Notes: generated by a model from the letters alone, not told the origin. DNA of 64,000 nt from Aeromicrobium ginsengisoli (GCF_004134905.2 NZ_SDPQ02000004.1:186001-250000); one strand, 5' to 3'; positions 39,884 to 49,021 are shown, counted from the stretch's first letter. Numbers and translations: made by a program.

Positions 39884-41170
39884 TCAGTCCCGCAGGGGCC
39901 CGCTGATCCGGTAGCGGACGAACGACGGCACCGCGAGCGAGGCGATCACGACGCCGACGACGACGAGGGCGCCGCCACCGGCCGATGCCGCCGCCGTGCC
40001 GACCGCGACAGCCGTGGCGCCGTGCAGGGTGTCGGCAATGCGGGGACCGCCGGCGACGACGACGATGAAGACCCCTTGCAGCCGGCCGCGCACGGCGTCA
40101 TCGGCCGCGGACTGCAGCATGCTGCTCCGGAACGCGGCCGACGCGGTGTCGGCGGCGCCGCCGATCACGAGCATCAGGAGCGCCAGGACCAGCATGGGCG
40201 TGCGCCAGTGGTCGGCGAGGCCGACTCCGGTGCCGAACCCGATCATCGACAGGCCCCAGACGACGATGCAGACGATGACGGCCCGACCCTGTCGCTCGAC
40301 GCGGGAGACCCAGCCGCTGAAGATACCGCCGATCACGGCTCCGGCGGGGATCGCTGCGAACAACAGGGCGAACACCAGGCCGCCGTTGTCGGGACCGCCG
40401 AAGTCGAGGTGGGCGATCTCGGGGAACAGCGCCCGTGGCATGCCGAAGACCATCGCGATGAGGTCGACGACGAACGACATCAGCAGCACGGGCTGCGTGC
40501 GCAGATAGGTGAAGCCCTCGACGACGGCCTTGATCCCAGGCACGCCGGCGGCAGCGTCGAGCACCGGGAGGCGAGGCAGCCGGATGACGGCGCTGAGCGT
40601 CGCGAACAGCGTGAACGTGTCGATCAGGTACATCCACTCGAACCCGATGACCGGGATCAGGACGCCGGCGACCAACGGCCCGGCGATCGCGCCGGCCATC
40701 ATGACCGTCGTGTTGAGCGAGTTGGCGGCCGGCAGCAGCGTCAGGTCGAGCAGCTTGGGCAGCACTGCGCTGCGGGTGGGCTGGTTGACGGCGAAGAACG
40801 CCTGTTGGACCGAGAACAGCGACAGCAGGAGCCACACGTTGCCGTTGCCGGCGGCCGCCTGCAGCCAGAACAGCGCGCTGGTCACGATCAGCCCCACGGT
40901 CGTGAAGATGAGGATCGTGCGGCGGTCGAACACGTCTGCGAGCGCACCGCCGTACAGGCCGAACACGATCAACGGCACGAGCCCGAAGACGCCGGCGAGC
41001 CCGACGTAGGCCGAGGAGCCGGTGTCGGCGTAGATCTGGGCAGGGACCGCGACGACGGTCAGCTGGGCGCCGACGACCGTGATGATGTTGGCGGTCCAGA
41101 GCCTGCGGAAGTGCTGGTTGCGCAGCGGCCGGGTGTCGGCGAAGAAATGGGAGAAGGATCGCCGTGCCAC
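39884..41170 (-). CDS. MFS transporter (EntS/MdfA-like efflux class)
   Basis: A 428-residue facilitator of the MFS_3/enterobactin-exporter-like class. ADTRPLRNQHFRRLWTANIITVVG is the typical N-terminus; twelve membrane segments follow, with the motif-A loop GGALADVFDRRTILI and NQPTRSAVLPKLL in the middle. The GTG at 41170 is the start. Members export siderophores or drugs; the hotdog-like and photolyase genes nearby give no further hint. Transcript probably starts at this gene, divergent from nothing (minus strand throughout to 43285). Confidence 0.87.
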   Translation of the reverse strand: MARRSFSHFFADTRPLRNQHFRRLWTANIITVVGAQLTVVAVPAQIYADTGSSAYVGLAGVFGLVPLIVFGLYGGALADVFDRRTILIFTTVGLIVTSALFWLQAAAGNGNVWLLLSLFSVQQAFFAVNQPTRSAVLPKLLDLTLLPAANSLNTTVMMAGAIAGPLVAGVLIPVIGFEWMYLIDTFTLFATLSAVIRLPRLPVLDAAAGVPGIKAVVEGFTYLRTQPVLLMSFVVDLIAMVFGMPRALFPEIAHLDFGGPDNGGLVFALLFAAIPAGAVIGGIFSGWVSRVERQGRAVIVCIVVWGLSMIGFGTGVGLADHWRTPMLVLALLMLVIGGAADTASAAFRSSMLQSAADDAVRGRLQGVFIVVVAGGPRIADTLHGATAVAVGTAAASAGGGALVVVGVVIASLAVPSFVRYRISGPLRD

Positions 41171-41209
41171 GTCAGGAGAATCTACGGCACGCGCCCAGCG
41201 CGACTCGGG

Positions 41210-41923
41210 TCAGGAGAAGGCGGCGATGTCGATCAGGATCCAGGTCTGCTCGGCGCGACCCAGCAGCTCGCCGTCCGCGGTGTAGAGCGCGGTGTCGGTC
41301 AGGAACTTGCGACCCTCCTGGGACTCCAGGTGGCCGGCCGCGAGACACGGCTCGCCCGCCTGGGGGCGGCGTTCGACCTGTGCCGTCATCCGGCCCAGCA
41401 CCATGGTGTTGCGGCTGAAGTCCGCCGCCCAGCCGCCGGGACAGTCCAATGCGGCCCAGGTGACGGGCAGGTCAAGGCCGTCCTCGCCGTCGAACGCCTC
41501 GTGCGGCGTCCACGGTGCGGCGGTCACGCCGGGGTGGGCCGGGTCGACCGGACCCGCGAACAGGCGCAGCCCGTCGCCCGCGTCGCGCGCCGTGCCGCAG
41601 GTGAAGCAGTGGTCGAACGGGTGATGGGTGAAGCCGGGATAGTGGGCGAGACCCGCGGCTGCCTCCTCGGACGTCGGGCACGGTGCCACGTCACGCGAGA
41701 ACGTACCGGGTGCCGCATCGCCGATCACGGCGCCGCCTGCGGTCAGCAGTCGTACGTGGTCGCCGTCGCGCTCCCAGCTGAGGGGTACGTCCAACGGTGG
41801 CGGGATCCGCAATGTCGAGGTGACGGGTCCGTCGCTGTCGACCTCCTGGCCCAGCAGGCCGGCGACGTAGCCGCCGTTGCCGGAGTGAAGGGGACCGTTG
41901 AACTGACCCGGAATCGTGACCAC
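41210..41923 (-). CDS. Hotdog-fold thioesterase-like protein
   Basis: A 237-residue soluble protein. NGPLHSGNGGYVAGLLGQ near the N-terminus and the second half (GWAADFSRNTMVLGRMTAQV, GEPCLAAGHLESQEGRKF, TALYTADGELLGRAEQTWI) fit a double hotdog acyl-CoA thioesterase-like fold. A Cys-rich stretch in the middle (HHPFDHCFTCGTARD) may bind metal. No catalytic triad is clear. It sits nine bases from the photolyase stop and is likely co-transcribed after it. Confidence 0.65.
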   Translation of the reverse strand: MVTIPGQFNGPLHSGNGGYVAGLLGQEVDSDGPVTSTLRIPPPLDVPLSWERDGDHVRLLTAGGAVIGDAAPGTFSRDVAPCPTSEEAAAGLAHYPGFTHHPFDHCFTCGTARDAGDGLRLFAGPVDPAHPGVTAAPWTPHEAFDGEDGLDLPVTWAALDCPGGWAADFSRNTMVLGRMTAQVERRPQAGEPCLAAGHLESQEGRKFLTDTALYTADGELLGRAEQTWILIDIAAFS

Positions 41924-41932
41924 ATGACAACC

Positions 41933-43285
41933 CTAGAGCGCCGCATGGCGACGCAGTGACTCCGTGCGCTCCGCCGCGTGGTCGACCATCGGGGCCGGGT
42001 AGTCCGCGGGGGGCTCGTCGAGCTCCCACGGCGTGTGGACGTGCCGGGCGTCGACGTCGGCGAGCTCCGGCACCCAGCGGCGTACGTAGGTGCCGTCGGG
42101 GTCGAACTTCTTGCCCTGGGTCATCGGGTTGAAGACCCGGAAGTACGGCGCCGCGTCCGTGCCGCACCCCGCGACCCACTGCCAGCCGTGCTGGTTGGAC
42201 GCGAGGTCGGCATCGACCAGCAGCTCGAGGAAGTGCCGGGCGCCGTGCTGCCACTCGATGTGGAGGTCCTTGACGAGGAAGCTCGCGACGATCATGCGGA
42301 CCCGGTTGTGCATCCAGCCCTCGCCCTTGAGCTGCCGCATGCCGGCGTCGACGATCGGGATGCCGGTGCGGCCGGCCTTCCACGCCTCCAGCGCCTCGCC
42401 CGGCTCGTCGTACTCCATCGCCGCGAATGCGGGGTTGTAGTAGCCGAATGCCGAGTCCGGCCGCTGGTGCAGCACGTCGGCGTAGAACTCGCGGAACGCG
42501 AGCTCCCGGACGTACGCCGTGGCGCCCTTCGAGCGCAGCGGTGCGAGGTCGGCCAGCATCGTGCGCGGGTGGATCGTGCCCCACTTGAGGTGCACCGACA
42601 TGCGGGACGTCCGGTCGTCGCCGGGCAGGTCGCGGGCCTCGTCGTAGTCGGCGACGTCGTCGGCGAGGAACGCCTGCCAGCGTGCTGTGGCGGCCTGCTC
42701 GCCCAGCGGCGGGAGGGTCATCCCGGCCGGCACGGGGACGTCGGGAACCTGGTGCGTACGCCCGTCGGGCCGGATCCACGGCACGTCGGTCGCCTCCGGG
42801 GCCGGTCCGCGCCAGCCGTGCTCGCGCCACGCCCGCGCGTACGGGGTGAAGACCCGGTAGCCCGAGCCGTCGGCCTTCGTGACGCGACCCGGCGCCACGG
42901 CGTACGGCGAACCCGTCCTGACCAGGAGGATGTCGTGGCAGGCCAGTGCCTCCTCGACACGGCGATCGCGCCGGGAGCCGTAGGGCGCGAAGTCGGCCGC
43001 GACGTGCACGCTCGTGGCGCCGGCGGCACGTGCGACGCGGACGACCTCGTCGACCGGATCGCCATGCACGACGTGGAGACCGCCGATGCGATCGGAGAGG
43101 TCTGCCAGCAGCTGTGACAGGGCAGCCGTCCGGGTCGATGCGGTGGTCGTCCAGAGCCGGTCGTCCAGCACGAACAGCGGAACCACGCCGTCCGGCCCGG
43201 AGGCCAGCGCCTCATGGATCGCCGGATTGTCAGCCAGCCGCAGGTCCCGTCTGAACCACATCACCGAGGTCGTCACGTGTCCCAT
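41933..43285 (-). CDS. phr: Deoxyribodipyrimidine photolyase / cryptochrome
   Basis: A 450-residue flavoprotein that repairs UV-induced cyclobutane dimers using blue light. The N-terminal antenna domain begins VMWFRRDLRLADNPA. The FAD-binding domain has TSRMSVHLKWGTIHPR, ELAFREFYADVL, WMHNRVRMIVASFLVKD, ASNQHGWQWVAGCGTDAAPYFRVFNP and YVRRWVPEL, covering the FAD contacts and the Trp chain. Two starts fit: the ATG at 43285 and a GTG at 43276. It is divergent from ideR. Confidence 0.94.
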   Translation of the reverse strand: MGHVTTSVMWFRRDLRLADNPAIHEALASGPDGVVPLFVLDDRLWTTTASTRTAALSQLLADLSDRIGGLHVVHGDPVDEVVRVARAAGATSVHVAADFAPYGSRRDRRVEEALACHDILLVRTGSPYAVAPGRVTKADGSGYRVFTPYARAWREHGWRGPAPEATDVPWIRPDGRTHQVPDVPVPAGMTLPPLGEQAATARWQAFLADDVADYDEARDLPGDDRTSRMSVHLKWGTIHPRTMLADLAPLRSKGATAYVRELAFREFYADVLHQRPDSAFGYYNPAFAAMEYDEPGEALEAWKAGRTGIPIVDAGMRQLKGEGWMHNRVRMIVASFLVKDLHIEWQHGARHFLELLVDADLASNQHGWQWVAGCGTDAAPYFRVFNPMTQGKKFDPDGTYVRRWVPELADVDARHVHTPWELDEPPADYPAPMVDHAAERTESLRRHAAL

Positions 43286-43331
43286 TGTCCGGGGGGAACG
43301 GCGATGCCGCAGGACGTGGAACAATGGCCTG

Positions 43332-44021
43332 GTGAGCGAGCTGATCGACACCACCGAGATGTACCTCCGCACGGTCTACGAGCTGGAGGAGGAGGGCATC
43401 ACGCCGTTGCGCGCGCGCATCGCCGAGCGCCTCCACCAGAGCGGCCCGACCGTCAGCCAGACCGTGGCGCGCATGGAACGCGACGGTTTGCTCACGGTCG
43501 AGGGCGACCGCCACCTCGAGCTGTCACCCAAGGGCCGCCAGCTCGCGACTCGCGTGATGCGCAAGCACCGGCTCGCCGAGCGGCTGCTGACCGACATCAT
43601 CGGCCTCGAGATCGAGTACGTCCACGAAGAGGCCTGCCGCTGGGAGCACGTGATGTCCGAGCAGGTCGAGCGCCGGCTCGTCGAGCTGCTCGAGCACCCG
43701 ACGGAGTCGCCCTACGGCAACCCGATCCCCGGGCTCGCCGAGCTGGGCGAGCTGGGTGAGGACGCCGACTTCCTCCACGGCGTGCAGCCGATGACCAAGG
43801 CCGTCAGCGGCGCCGTCGAGCCGATCCGTCTCGTGGTGCGCCGCATCGCCGAGGAGCTGCAGAAGGACACCGAGGTCATGTCGGTCCTCCGCAGGGTTGG
43901 TGCGCTGCCGGGCAACGACATCCTGGTGTCGCAAGGACACGACGGCCTGGTCGTCGCGCGGCAGGGTGAGACCGCCGAGATCGACGCCGAAGCGGCCGTC
44001 CACGTCTTCGTCTCGGTCTGA
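43332..44021 (+). CDS. ideR: Iron-dependent regulator of the DtxR/IdeR family
   Basis: A 229-residue metal-sensing repressor. The winged HTH (residues 1-70) contains LRARIAERLHQSGPTVSQTVARMERDGLL. The metal-binding and dimer domain has HRLAERLLTDIIGLEIEYVHEEACRWEHVMS with the Cys/Glu/His ligands. An SH3-like FeoA domain ends the protein. With Fe2+ it represses iron-uptake genes and controls ferritins. The GTG at 43332 gives the family length. It is divergent from the photolyase and followed by a hairpin. Confidence 0.93.
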   Translation: MSELIDTTEMYLRTVYELEEEGITPLRARIAERLHQSGPTVSQTVARMERDGLLTVEGDRHLELSPKGRQLATRVMRKHRLAERLLTDIIGLEIEYVHEEACRWEHVMSEQVERRLVELLEHPTESPYGNPIPGLAELGELGEDADFLHGVQPMTKAVSGAVEPIRLVVRRIAEELQKDTEVMSVLRRVGALPGNDILVSQGHDGLVVARQGETAEIDAEAAVHVFVSV

Positions 44022-44025
44022 TCGT

Positions 44026-44051
44026 CCGGGACGTCCCGTACGCCGTCCCGG
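44026..44051 (+). terminator. Hairpin after ideR
   Basis: CCGGGAC pairs with GTCCCGG (7 bp) around a 12-base loop beginning four bases after the ideR stop. No T-run follows. Plausible tail-less terminator; a downstream partly similar CCGGGATG suggests alternative pairing. Confidence 0.45.
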
Positions 44052-44135
44052 TTCTTCATCCGGGATGACCCTGGTTCTCGCTCTTCTCGCCGGGTTGTGC
44101 CCCTTCTGTGGTGGACCGGCTGGCAGAATTGACCC

Positions 44136-44618
44136 ATGACAGTCGGGACTGCCTTCAAGAGCTGGTTCCGACGCACGGGCAGCGAGATCCTCGGCTGGAT
44201 CCTGACGGTCGCCGGCGTGATCCTGATCCCGGCGCCGGGTCCTGGCACGCTCGTGCTCGTCGCCGGCATCTCGCTGCTGTCGCGCAACTACGTGTGGGCG
44301 CAGAAGCTGCTCGGCCCGCTGGAGCGCAGGGCGATCGAGGCGGCCAAGTTCGGCGTCGCCACGTGGCCGCGCATCTTCCTCAGCTTCCTCGGCGGTGTGT
44401 GGCTCGTGGGTCTGGGCGTCGTGTGGTGGATCAGCCCGGAGATCCCGGAGTTCTCGATCCTCAGCGTGGGCTTCGGCCCGGAGCTGCCGGCGCACGGCTG
44501 GGGCACCGCCATCGGACTCTGGACGTCGGCGATCGCCGCCTGGGGCCTGCTGGCCTACAGCGTCGTCCGGTGGCACGAGCCCCGGGGCCCGAGGACCAAG
44601 GCTCACTCGAACGCGTAG
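44136..44618 (+). CDS. PGPGW/TIGR02611-type membrane protein
   Basis: A 160-residue membrane protein. The family core WILTVAGVILIPAPGPGTLVLVAGISLL holds the PGPG turn, then SRNYVWAQKLL. Two further membrane helices follow (FLSFLGGVWLVGLGVVWW and GTAIGLWTSAIAAWGLLAYS). Four membrane segments in all. Function unknown; common in actinobacteria. The last 16 bases overlap the DUF1707 gene on the other strand. Confidence 0.8.
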   Translation: MTVGTAFKSWFRRTGSEILGWILTVAGVILIPAPGPGTLVLVAGISLLSRNYVWAQKLLGPLERRAIEAAKFGVATWPRIFLSFLGGVWLVGLGVVWWISPEIPEFSILSVGFGPELPAHGWGTAIGLWTSAIAAWGLLAYSVVRWHEPRGPRTKAHSNA

Positions 44619-45427
44619 CGGGAGAGCTCCTTGCCGTCGAGGCTGAACGTCCAGTAGCCGTTCTCGCTGTACTCGTTCGACACGTAGACCGAGAACGTCG
44701 GCTCGTCGCCGGAGTTGCGGATCACGACGTACGTCGACGTGACGTCCTCGACCCCCAGCACCGAGGGGGAGCGCTTGACCGCCCTGGCGTACGCCGTGGG
44801 GTCGACCGCTGCCAGGTCGATCGAGCCGGCGCCCGCCGGCCGGCTGCCCTTGCTCGGATCGCCCTCGAACCCCTTGGCGAAGTACCAGTTCTCCACGCGG
44901 CGCTCGTCGTCCTTCATGACGACCTCGATGCTGGCGTAGTCGGGATAGATCGCGGCCGAGTCGACGATCGTCGTGCCGAACTTCGCCTTGGTCAGCGCCA
45001 CGAGCTGCTCGAACCCGGCGGCCGTGTGGAGCTCGAGCTTGTCCTTGGGATTGGGCGCCTGGGTGGTCTCTCCCGGAGCGGCCGGCGCGTTGTCGTCGCC
45101 CCCGGCGCTGGAGATCCAGACGACGACGGCGATCGCGGCCGGGACCAGCAGCGCGATGAGCAGGCGAACCAGGAAGCGGCGCGGCAGCCGCGTGGTGGAG
45201 GCGTCGCCGGAGGACGTCTTGAAGGCGGCGGCGACCTTCGACGGCAGCTTGGCGGCGGGGCCGAGATCGGCGACGAGATCGGCGAGCTGCTGCAGCGTCG
45301 TGGCCTGCAGCGCTGCCTGCGTACGCGTCTCGCGCTCCGCGTCGTTGATCCGGCCGTCCGCGTAGGCGGCTTCGATGTCCTCCAGGCAGCTGTCGCGGTC
45401 AGCATCGCTCGCTCGGGTGGACACCAT
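44603..45427 (-). CDS. DUF1707 domain membrane protein, paralogue A
   Basis: A 274-residue protein. Residues 1-55 form the DUF1707 domain (RASDADRDSCLEDIEAAYADGRI, NDAERETRTQAALQATTLQQLADLV). A membrane helix (FLVRLLIALLVPAAIAVVVWI) is near residue 90. The extracellular C-terminal domain contains AAIYPDYASIEVVMKDD and ends SENGYWTFSLDGKELSRYAFE. The same layout and C-terminal motifs recur in paralogue B (46716-47585), with a subtilase gene between them. The ATG at 45427 is chosen. Likely an envelope sensor or substrate; function unknown. Confidence 0.8.
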   Translation of the reverse strand: MVSTRASDADRDSCLEDIEAAYADGRINDAERETRTQAALQATTLQQLADLVADLGPAAKLPSKVAAAFKTSSGDASTTRLPRRFLVRLLIALLVPAAIAVVVWISSAGGDDNAPAAPGETTQAPNPKDKLELHTAAGFEQLVALTKAKFGTTIVDSAAIYPDYASIEVVMKDDERRVENWYFAKGFEGDPSKGSRPAGAGSIDLAAVDPTAYARAVKRSPSVLGVEDVTSTYVVIRNSGDEPTFSVYVSNEYSENGYWTFSLDGKELSRYAFE

Positions 45428-45524
45428 GTCGAGCACGATATCTGCAGTCGCACTTCGAGCGGGTCGTAACCGCTGACCTCGGCGGGCGTTGTTCACCAGG
45501 GGACGAAAGGTGACCGAGGTGCGT

Positions 45525-46709
45525 ATGCGGATCGGACGAACGGCCGGGGCCATCGGGCTCATCGCCACCGTGATCGCCGCGGGGTCCTCCGGCGCCACCG
45601 CTGCGGACGACGGTGGGCTGAGGCGAACGGCGACGGAGATCCTCGCGACCGCCACGCCGGGCGACCCGCTCAAGGTCGTGACCACGACGCGTACGGCGGG
45701 CGCCCCCGAGATCACCACGAAGGTCGCGTCCAGCCGCTCCAATGCGCTCGACCTCATCGTCGCCGGGCTCAAGAAGCGGTCGACCGTCGGCGTCGACATC
45801 GCCCACGAGGTGCACATCGACCTCTCCGACGACCCGCTCCGCGCCAGGCAGTGGGCCCTCACGCGGCTCGGTGCCGAGACGGCGTGGAAGACCTCGACGG
45901 GTCGCGGCGTCGTCGTTGCGGTCATCGACACCGGGGTGCGGGCCGGTCACGTCGATCTTCGGGGCCACATCCTCACGGGCTACGACTTCCTCGCGCCGGG
46001 CACGCCGCCCACCGACGAGAACGGCCACGGCACGCACGTCGCCGGCATCATCACGGCGATCGCCAACAATGGGCGCGGCATCGCCGGCCTCGCCCCCAAC
46101 ACGCGGGTGCTGCCCATCCGCGTGTTGGACCGTTCCGGGGTGGGCGATTCCGCGACCGTGGCCAAGGGCATCGTGTGGGCCGTCGACCACGGCGCCAAGG
46201 TCATCAACCTCTCGCTGTCATCGACGCGCAGCGACACCGCCGGACGCGCCGCCGTCGCGTACGCGATCTCCAAGAACGTCGTCGTGGTGGCCGCCGCGGG
46301 CAACAACGGGTGCGGCCTGTTCGGGTCGCCGCGCAGCTATCCAGCCGCCTACGACGGTGTGCTCGGGGTCGGCGCGATCCAGTCCAACGGCGCGGTCGCG
46401 TCGTTCTCGAGCTGTGGCAGCTGGGTCGACGTCGCCGCTCCTGGCAGTGGGATCCTGTCGACCACCTCGGCAGACCCGGACCCGTCGCTCGGCTGCCCGC
46501 CGCACTTCTGCACGCTGTCGGGCACGTCGATGGCCTCGCCCTACGCGGCGGCCGCGGCGGCGCTCGAGATCGCCAAGGTCGGCTCCGGGGTGAGCCAGGC
46601 AACGATCCGCTCGCTCATCCAGTCGACCGCTGATGACGCCGGGTCGACGGGCTACGACACGCGTACGGGCTACGGCGTCATCAACCCGCGCCGGATGCTC
46701 GCCCGCTGA
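45525..46709 (+). CDS. Secreted S8 (subtilisin-family) serine protease
   Basis: A 394-residue protease precursor. A signal peptide (TAGAIGLIATVIAAGSSGATAA, cleavage after AA near residue 27) is followed by a pro-region of about 80 residues. The catalytic triad is visible: Asp in AVIDTGV near residue 132, His in NGHGTHVAG near 166, Ser in SGTSMASP near 332, with oxyanion Asn in AAAGNNGCG. Cysteines in the catalytic domain (GNNGCGLF with SSCGSW, GCPPHFC) suggest disulfides. No C-terminal membrane anchor is seen, so it should be released. It is flanked by two DUF1707 paralogues. Confidence 0.93.
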   Translation: MRIGRTAGAIGLIATVIAAGSSGATAADDGGLRRTATEILATATPGDPLKVVTTTRTAGAPEITTKVASSRSNALDLIVAGLKKRSTVGVDIAHEVHIDLSDDPLRARQWALTRLGAETAWKTSTGRGVVVAVIDTGVRAGHVDLRGHILTGYDFLAPGTPPTDENGHGTHVAGIITAIANNGRGIAGLAPNTRVLPIRVLDRSGVGDSATVAKGIVWAVDHGAKVINLSLSSTRSDTAGRAAVAYAISKNVVVVAAAGNNGCGLFGSPRSYPAAYDGVLGVGAIQSNGAVASFSSCGSWVDVAAPGSGILSTTSADPDPSLGCPPHFCTLSGTSMASPYAAAAAALEIAKVGSGVSQATIRSLIQSTADDAGSTGYDTRTGYGVINPRRMLAR

Positions 46710-46715
46710 GGCTGA

Positions 46716-47585
46716 TCAGGGTGCCTTGTACGTCGTGACCGTCGCGCCGTTGAGCCGCATCGTCCAGTAGCCGGTGTCGTTCGAGGCGTTGGTGACGTAG
46801 ACCGACATCACGCTCCGGCCCGAGCGGTTGTCGAAGATCAGGTAGGTCCGGTCGGCGTCGCGCACGTTGAGCTGGGCCGGTGCTCGCCGGATCGCCCTGG
46901 TCAACGCGGTGACGCGTACGTCGCGCAGGTCTGCCGGCCTCGAGCCCGGCCGGCGCGGGCTCGCCGTCGGGTTGTAGGGGAAGCTGCCGTTGTAGTACCA
47001 GCGTTGCGAGTGGTCGGGGTCGCCGGAGATCGGCACCTCGATCGTCGCGTAGTCGGGATAGATCACGGCGCTGAGGTATCGCGTGCTGCCGATCTTGGCG
47101 CGCATGTCGTCACGGAGCTTGACGAAGCCGTTGCGGGTCAGCAGCTCGGGGTGCGCGGCGGCAGCCGTCGCGGTCGGCCGGGTGATGCCCGGGACGCTCG
47201 GACCCGTCGGGGAGCTGTCGGTCGCGTTGTCGAACACCGACGTGGCGAACGCCGCGCCGCCCGCGACCGTGAGCCCGAGCGCCCAGAGGATCAGTCGGCG
47301 CAAGCCGAAGACTGTCGCGAACCTGCCGACCGAACGCCCGAGCTGCGGGCTCGTGAGGGCGTCGCCGACGACGGTGCCGAACGACTCCTTCGGAGCGGCT
47401 GCCGGGGCAGGAGCGCGGCCGTTGTCGGTCACCAGCGCCGCGAGCTCCGACAGGGTGGTCGCGTCGGCGACCTTGGACGATCGGGTCGCGAACTCGGCGG
47501 CGTCGATCCGGCCGCTGGACAGCAGCTCCTTGAGCTCGTCGAACGCCCCGCGTCGATCGTCGTCAGTCGCCGGCACGCCCTCCAT
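46716..47585 (-). CDS. DUF1707 domain membrane protein, paralogue B
   Basis: A 289-residue relative of the protein at 44603-45427. It has an N-terminal DUF1707-like helix bundle (TDDDRRGAFDELKELLSSGRI, FATRSSKVADATTLSELAALV), a membrane helix (LILWALGLTVAGGAAFAT) and an outer domain with SAVIYPDYATIEVPISGD, ending NDTGYWTMRLNGATVTTY. The shared YPDYAxIEV and YWTxxLxG motifs show common descent. It lies seven bases from the subtilase stop on the other strand. The ATG at 47585 is chosen over an upstream in-frame codon. Confidence 0.8.
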   Translation of the reverse strand: MEGVPATDDDRRGAFDELKELLSSGRIDAAEFATRSSKVADATTLSELAALVTDNGRAPAPAAAPKESFGTVVGDALTSPQLGRSVGRFATVFGLRRLILWALGLTVAGGAAFATSVFDNATDSSPTGPSVPGITRPTATAAAAHPELLTRNGFVKLRDDMRAKIGSTRYLSAVIYPDYATIEVPISGDPDHSQRWYYNGSFPYNPTASPRRPGSRPADLRDVRVTALTRAIRRAPAQLNVRDADRTYLIFDNRSGRSVMSVYVTNASNDTGYWTMRLNGATVTTYKAP

Positions 47586-47680
47586 GCAGCGCAGCGTAGC
47601 CACGGAGAGGCGGTCTCGGAGGCGAAATCACCGCACGGGTCCACTGGCTCCCGACCCGGGACATGCCAGAGGATGGGGGC

Positions 47681-49021
47681 ATGAGTGCTCATGAGTGTGA
47701 TGTCGTCGTAGTCGGTCTCGGTCCCGGAGGCGAAGCGCTCGTCGCGCGGCTCGCCAAGGCCGGGCTCGCCGTCGTGGCCGTCGAGGCCGAGCTGGTGGGC
47801 GGCGAGTGTCCCTATTGGGGCTGCATTCCCTCCAAGATGTTCATCCGTGCCGGCAACCTGCTCGCCGAGGCCCGGCGGATCGCGCAGCTGTCGGGCGCCG
47901 CGACCGTCACCCCTGACTTCTCCGTCGTTGCCAAGCGGATCCGCGACGAGGCCACCGACAACTGGGACGACACGGTGGCCGCCGATCGGATCACCGCCGC
48001 CGGCGCCACGCTCGTACGCGGACGCGGGCGATTGACCGGCGATCGTACGGTCGAGGTGAATGGCGAGACGTACGTCGCGTCCAAGGGCGTCGTGCTCAAC
48101 ACCGGTACGACCGCAGCGGTGCCGCCGATCCCGGGACTCGCCGAGACGCCGTTCTGGACCAACCGCGAGGCGCTCAAGACCGAGCAGGCTCCCGCCTCGC
48201 TGATCGTGATCGGCGGCGGTGCGATCGGCCTCGAGCTGGCCCAGGCCTACTCGCGGTTCGACACCGAGGTCACGGTGCTGGAGGTCGCGCCGCGCATCCT
48301 CGCGCCCGAGGAGCCGGAGTCGTCCGAGCTGCTGGCCACGGTCTTCGAGTCCGAGGGCATCGGCGTGCACGCCGGCATCACGATCGACCGGGTCGACCAC
48401 GACGGCAGCCGGTTCACCGTCACGTGCGGCGACACGACGTACGAGGCAGAGCAGCTGCTCGTGGCTGCCGGCCGCAAGTCGCGGGTCGACGACATCGGGC
48501 TCGAGACGGTCGGCGTCGAGGTCGGCAAGTTCCTGACCGTCGGCGACGACATGCAGGTCACCGACGGGCTCTGGGCGATCGGGGACATCGTCGGCCGTGG
48601 CGCGTTCACCCACCTGTCGATGTATCACGCGGAGCGGGCCGCCAAGGCGATCCTCGGCGAGCCACTGGGGGCGTACGACGGCAGCTTCCCGCGGGTCACG
48701 TTCACGGATCCCGAGGTCGGCGGCGTCGGCCTCACCGAGGCCCAGGCCCGCGACAAGGGCCTCAACGTACGGGTGGGGCTGACCGACGTCGCCGCGAGCA
48801 GCCGCGGGTTCGTCCACGGCGTGGGCAACGCAGGGCTGATCAAGATCATCATCGACACGGACCGCGACATCATCGTCGGCGCGACCAGTGCCGGGCCGAC
48901 GGGCGGCGAGACGCTCTCGGCGCTGGCGTTCGCCGTACGCGCGGAGATTCCGCTCGAGACGCTGCGCAACACGGTCTACGCCTACCCGACGTTCTGGCGG
49001 GCGATCGAGTCGGCGCTCTGA
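47681..49021 (+). CDS. Dihydrolipoamide dehydrogenase-like flavoprotein disulfide reductase, altered active site
   Basis: A 446-residue FAD/NAD(P) disulfide reductase-family protein. FAD loop VVVGLGPGGEALVARLA, redox cysteines in GGECPYWGCIPSK (Cys-x4-Cys), NAD loop VIGGGAIGLELAQAYSRF and the second FAD contact WAIGDIVGRG are all present. The C-terminal catalytic His-Glu pair of the family (HPTxxE) is changed to VYAYPTFWRAIES, with Tyr in place of His. It therefore may not be a true lipoamide dehydrogenase; mercuric reductase-like or quinone-reducing members are alternatives. ATG at 47681. Confidence 0.85.
   Translation: MSAHECDVVVVGLGPGGEALVARLAKAGLAVVAVEAELVGGECPYWGCIPSKMFIRAGNLLAEARRIAQLSGAATVTPDFSVVAKRIRDEATDNWDDTVAADRITAAGATLVRGRGRLTGDRTVEVNGETYVASKGVVLNTGTTAAVPPIPGLAETPFWTNREALKTEQAPASLIVIGGGAIGLELAQAYSRFDTEVTVLEVAPRILAPEEPESSELLATVFESEGIGVHAGITIDRVDHDGSRFTVTCGDTTYEAEQLLVAAGRKSRVDDIGLETVGVEVGKFLTVGDDMQVTDGLWAIGDIVGRGAFTHLSMYHAERAAKAILGEPLGAYDGSFPRVTFTDPEVGGVGLTEAQARDKGLNVRVGLTDVAASSRGFVHGVGNAGLIKIIIDTDRDIIVGATSAGPTGGETLSALAFAVRAEIPLETLRNTVYAYPTFWRAIESAL

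Noticed and set aside
43332..43350. ideR start GTGAGCGAGCTG as another copy of the 27-codon ORF opening
   Set aside because: Only the first nine bases agree; the frame continues as the full IdeR protein.
45427..45931. Upstream extension of the DUF1707 paralogue A frame
   Set aside because: The added part is antisense to the subtilase signal and pro-region; DUF1707 begins right after the ATG at 45427.
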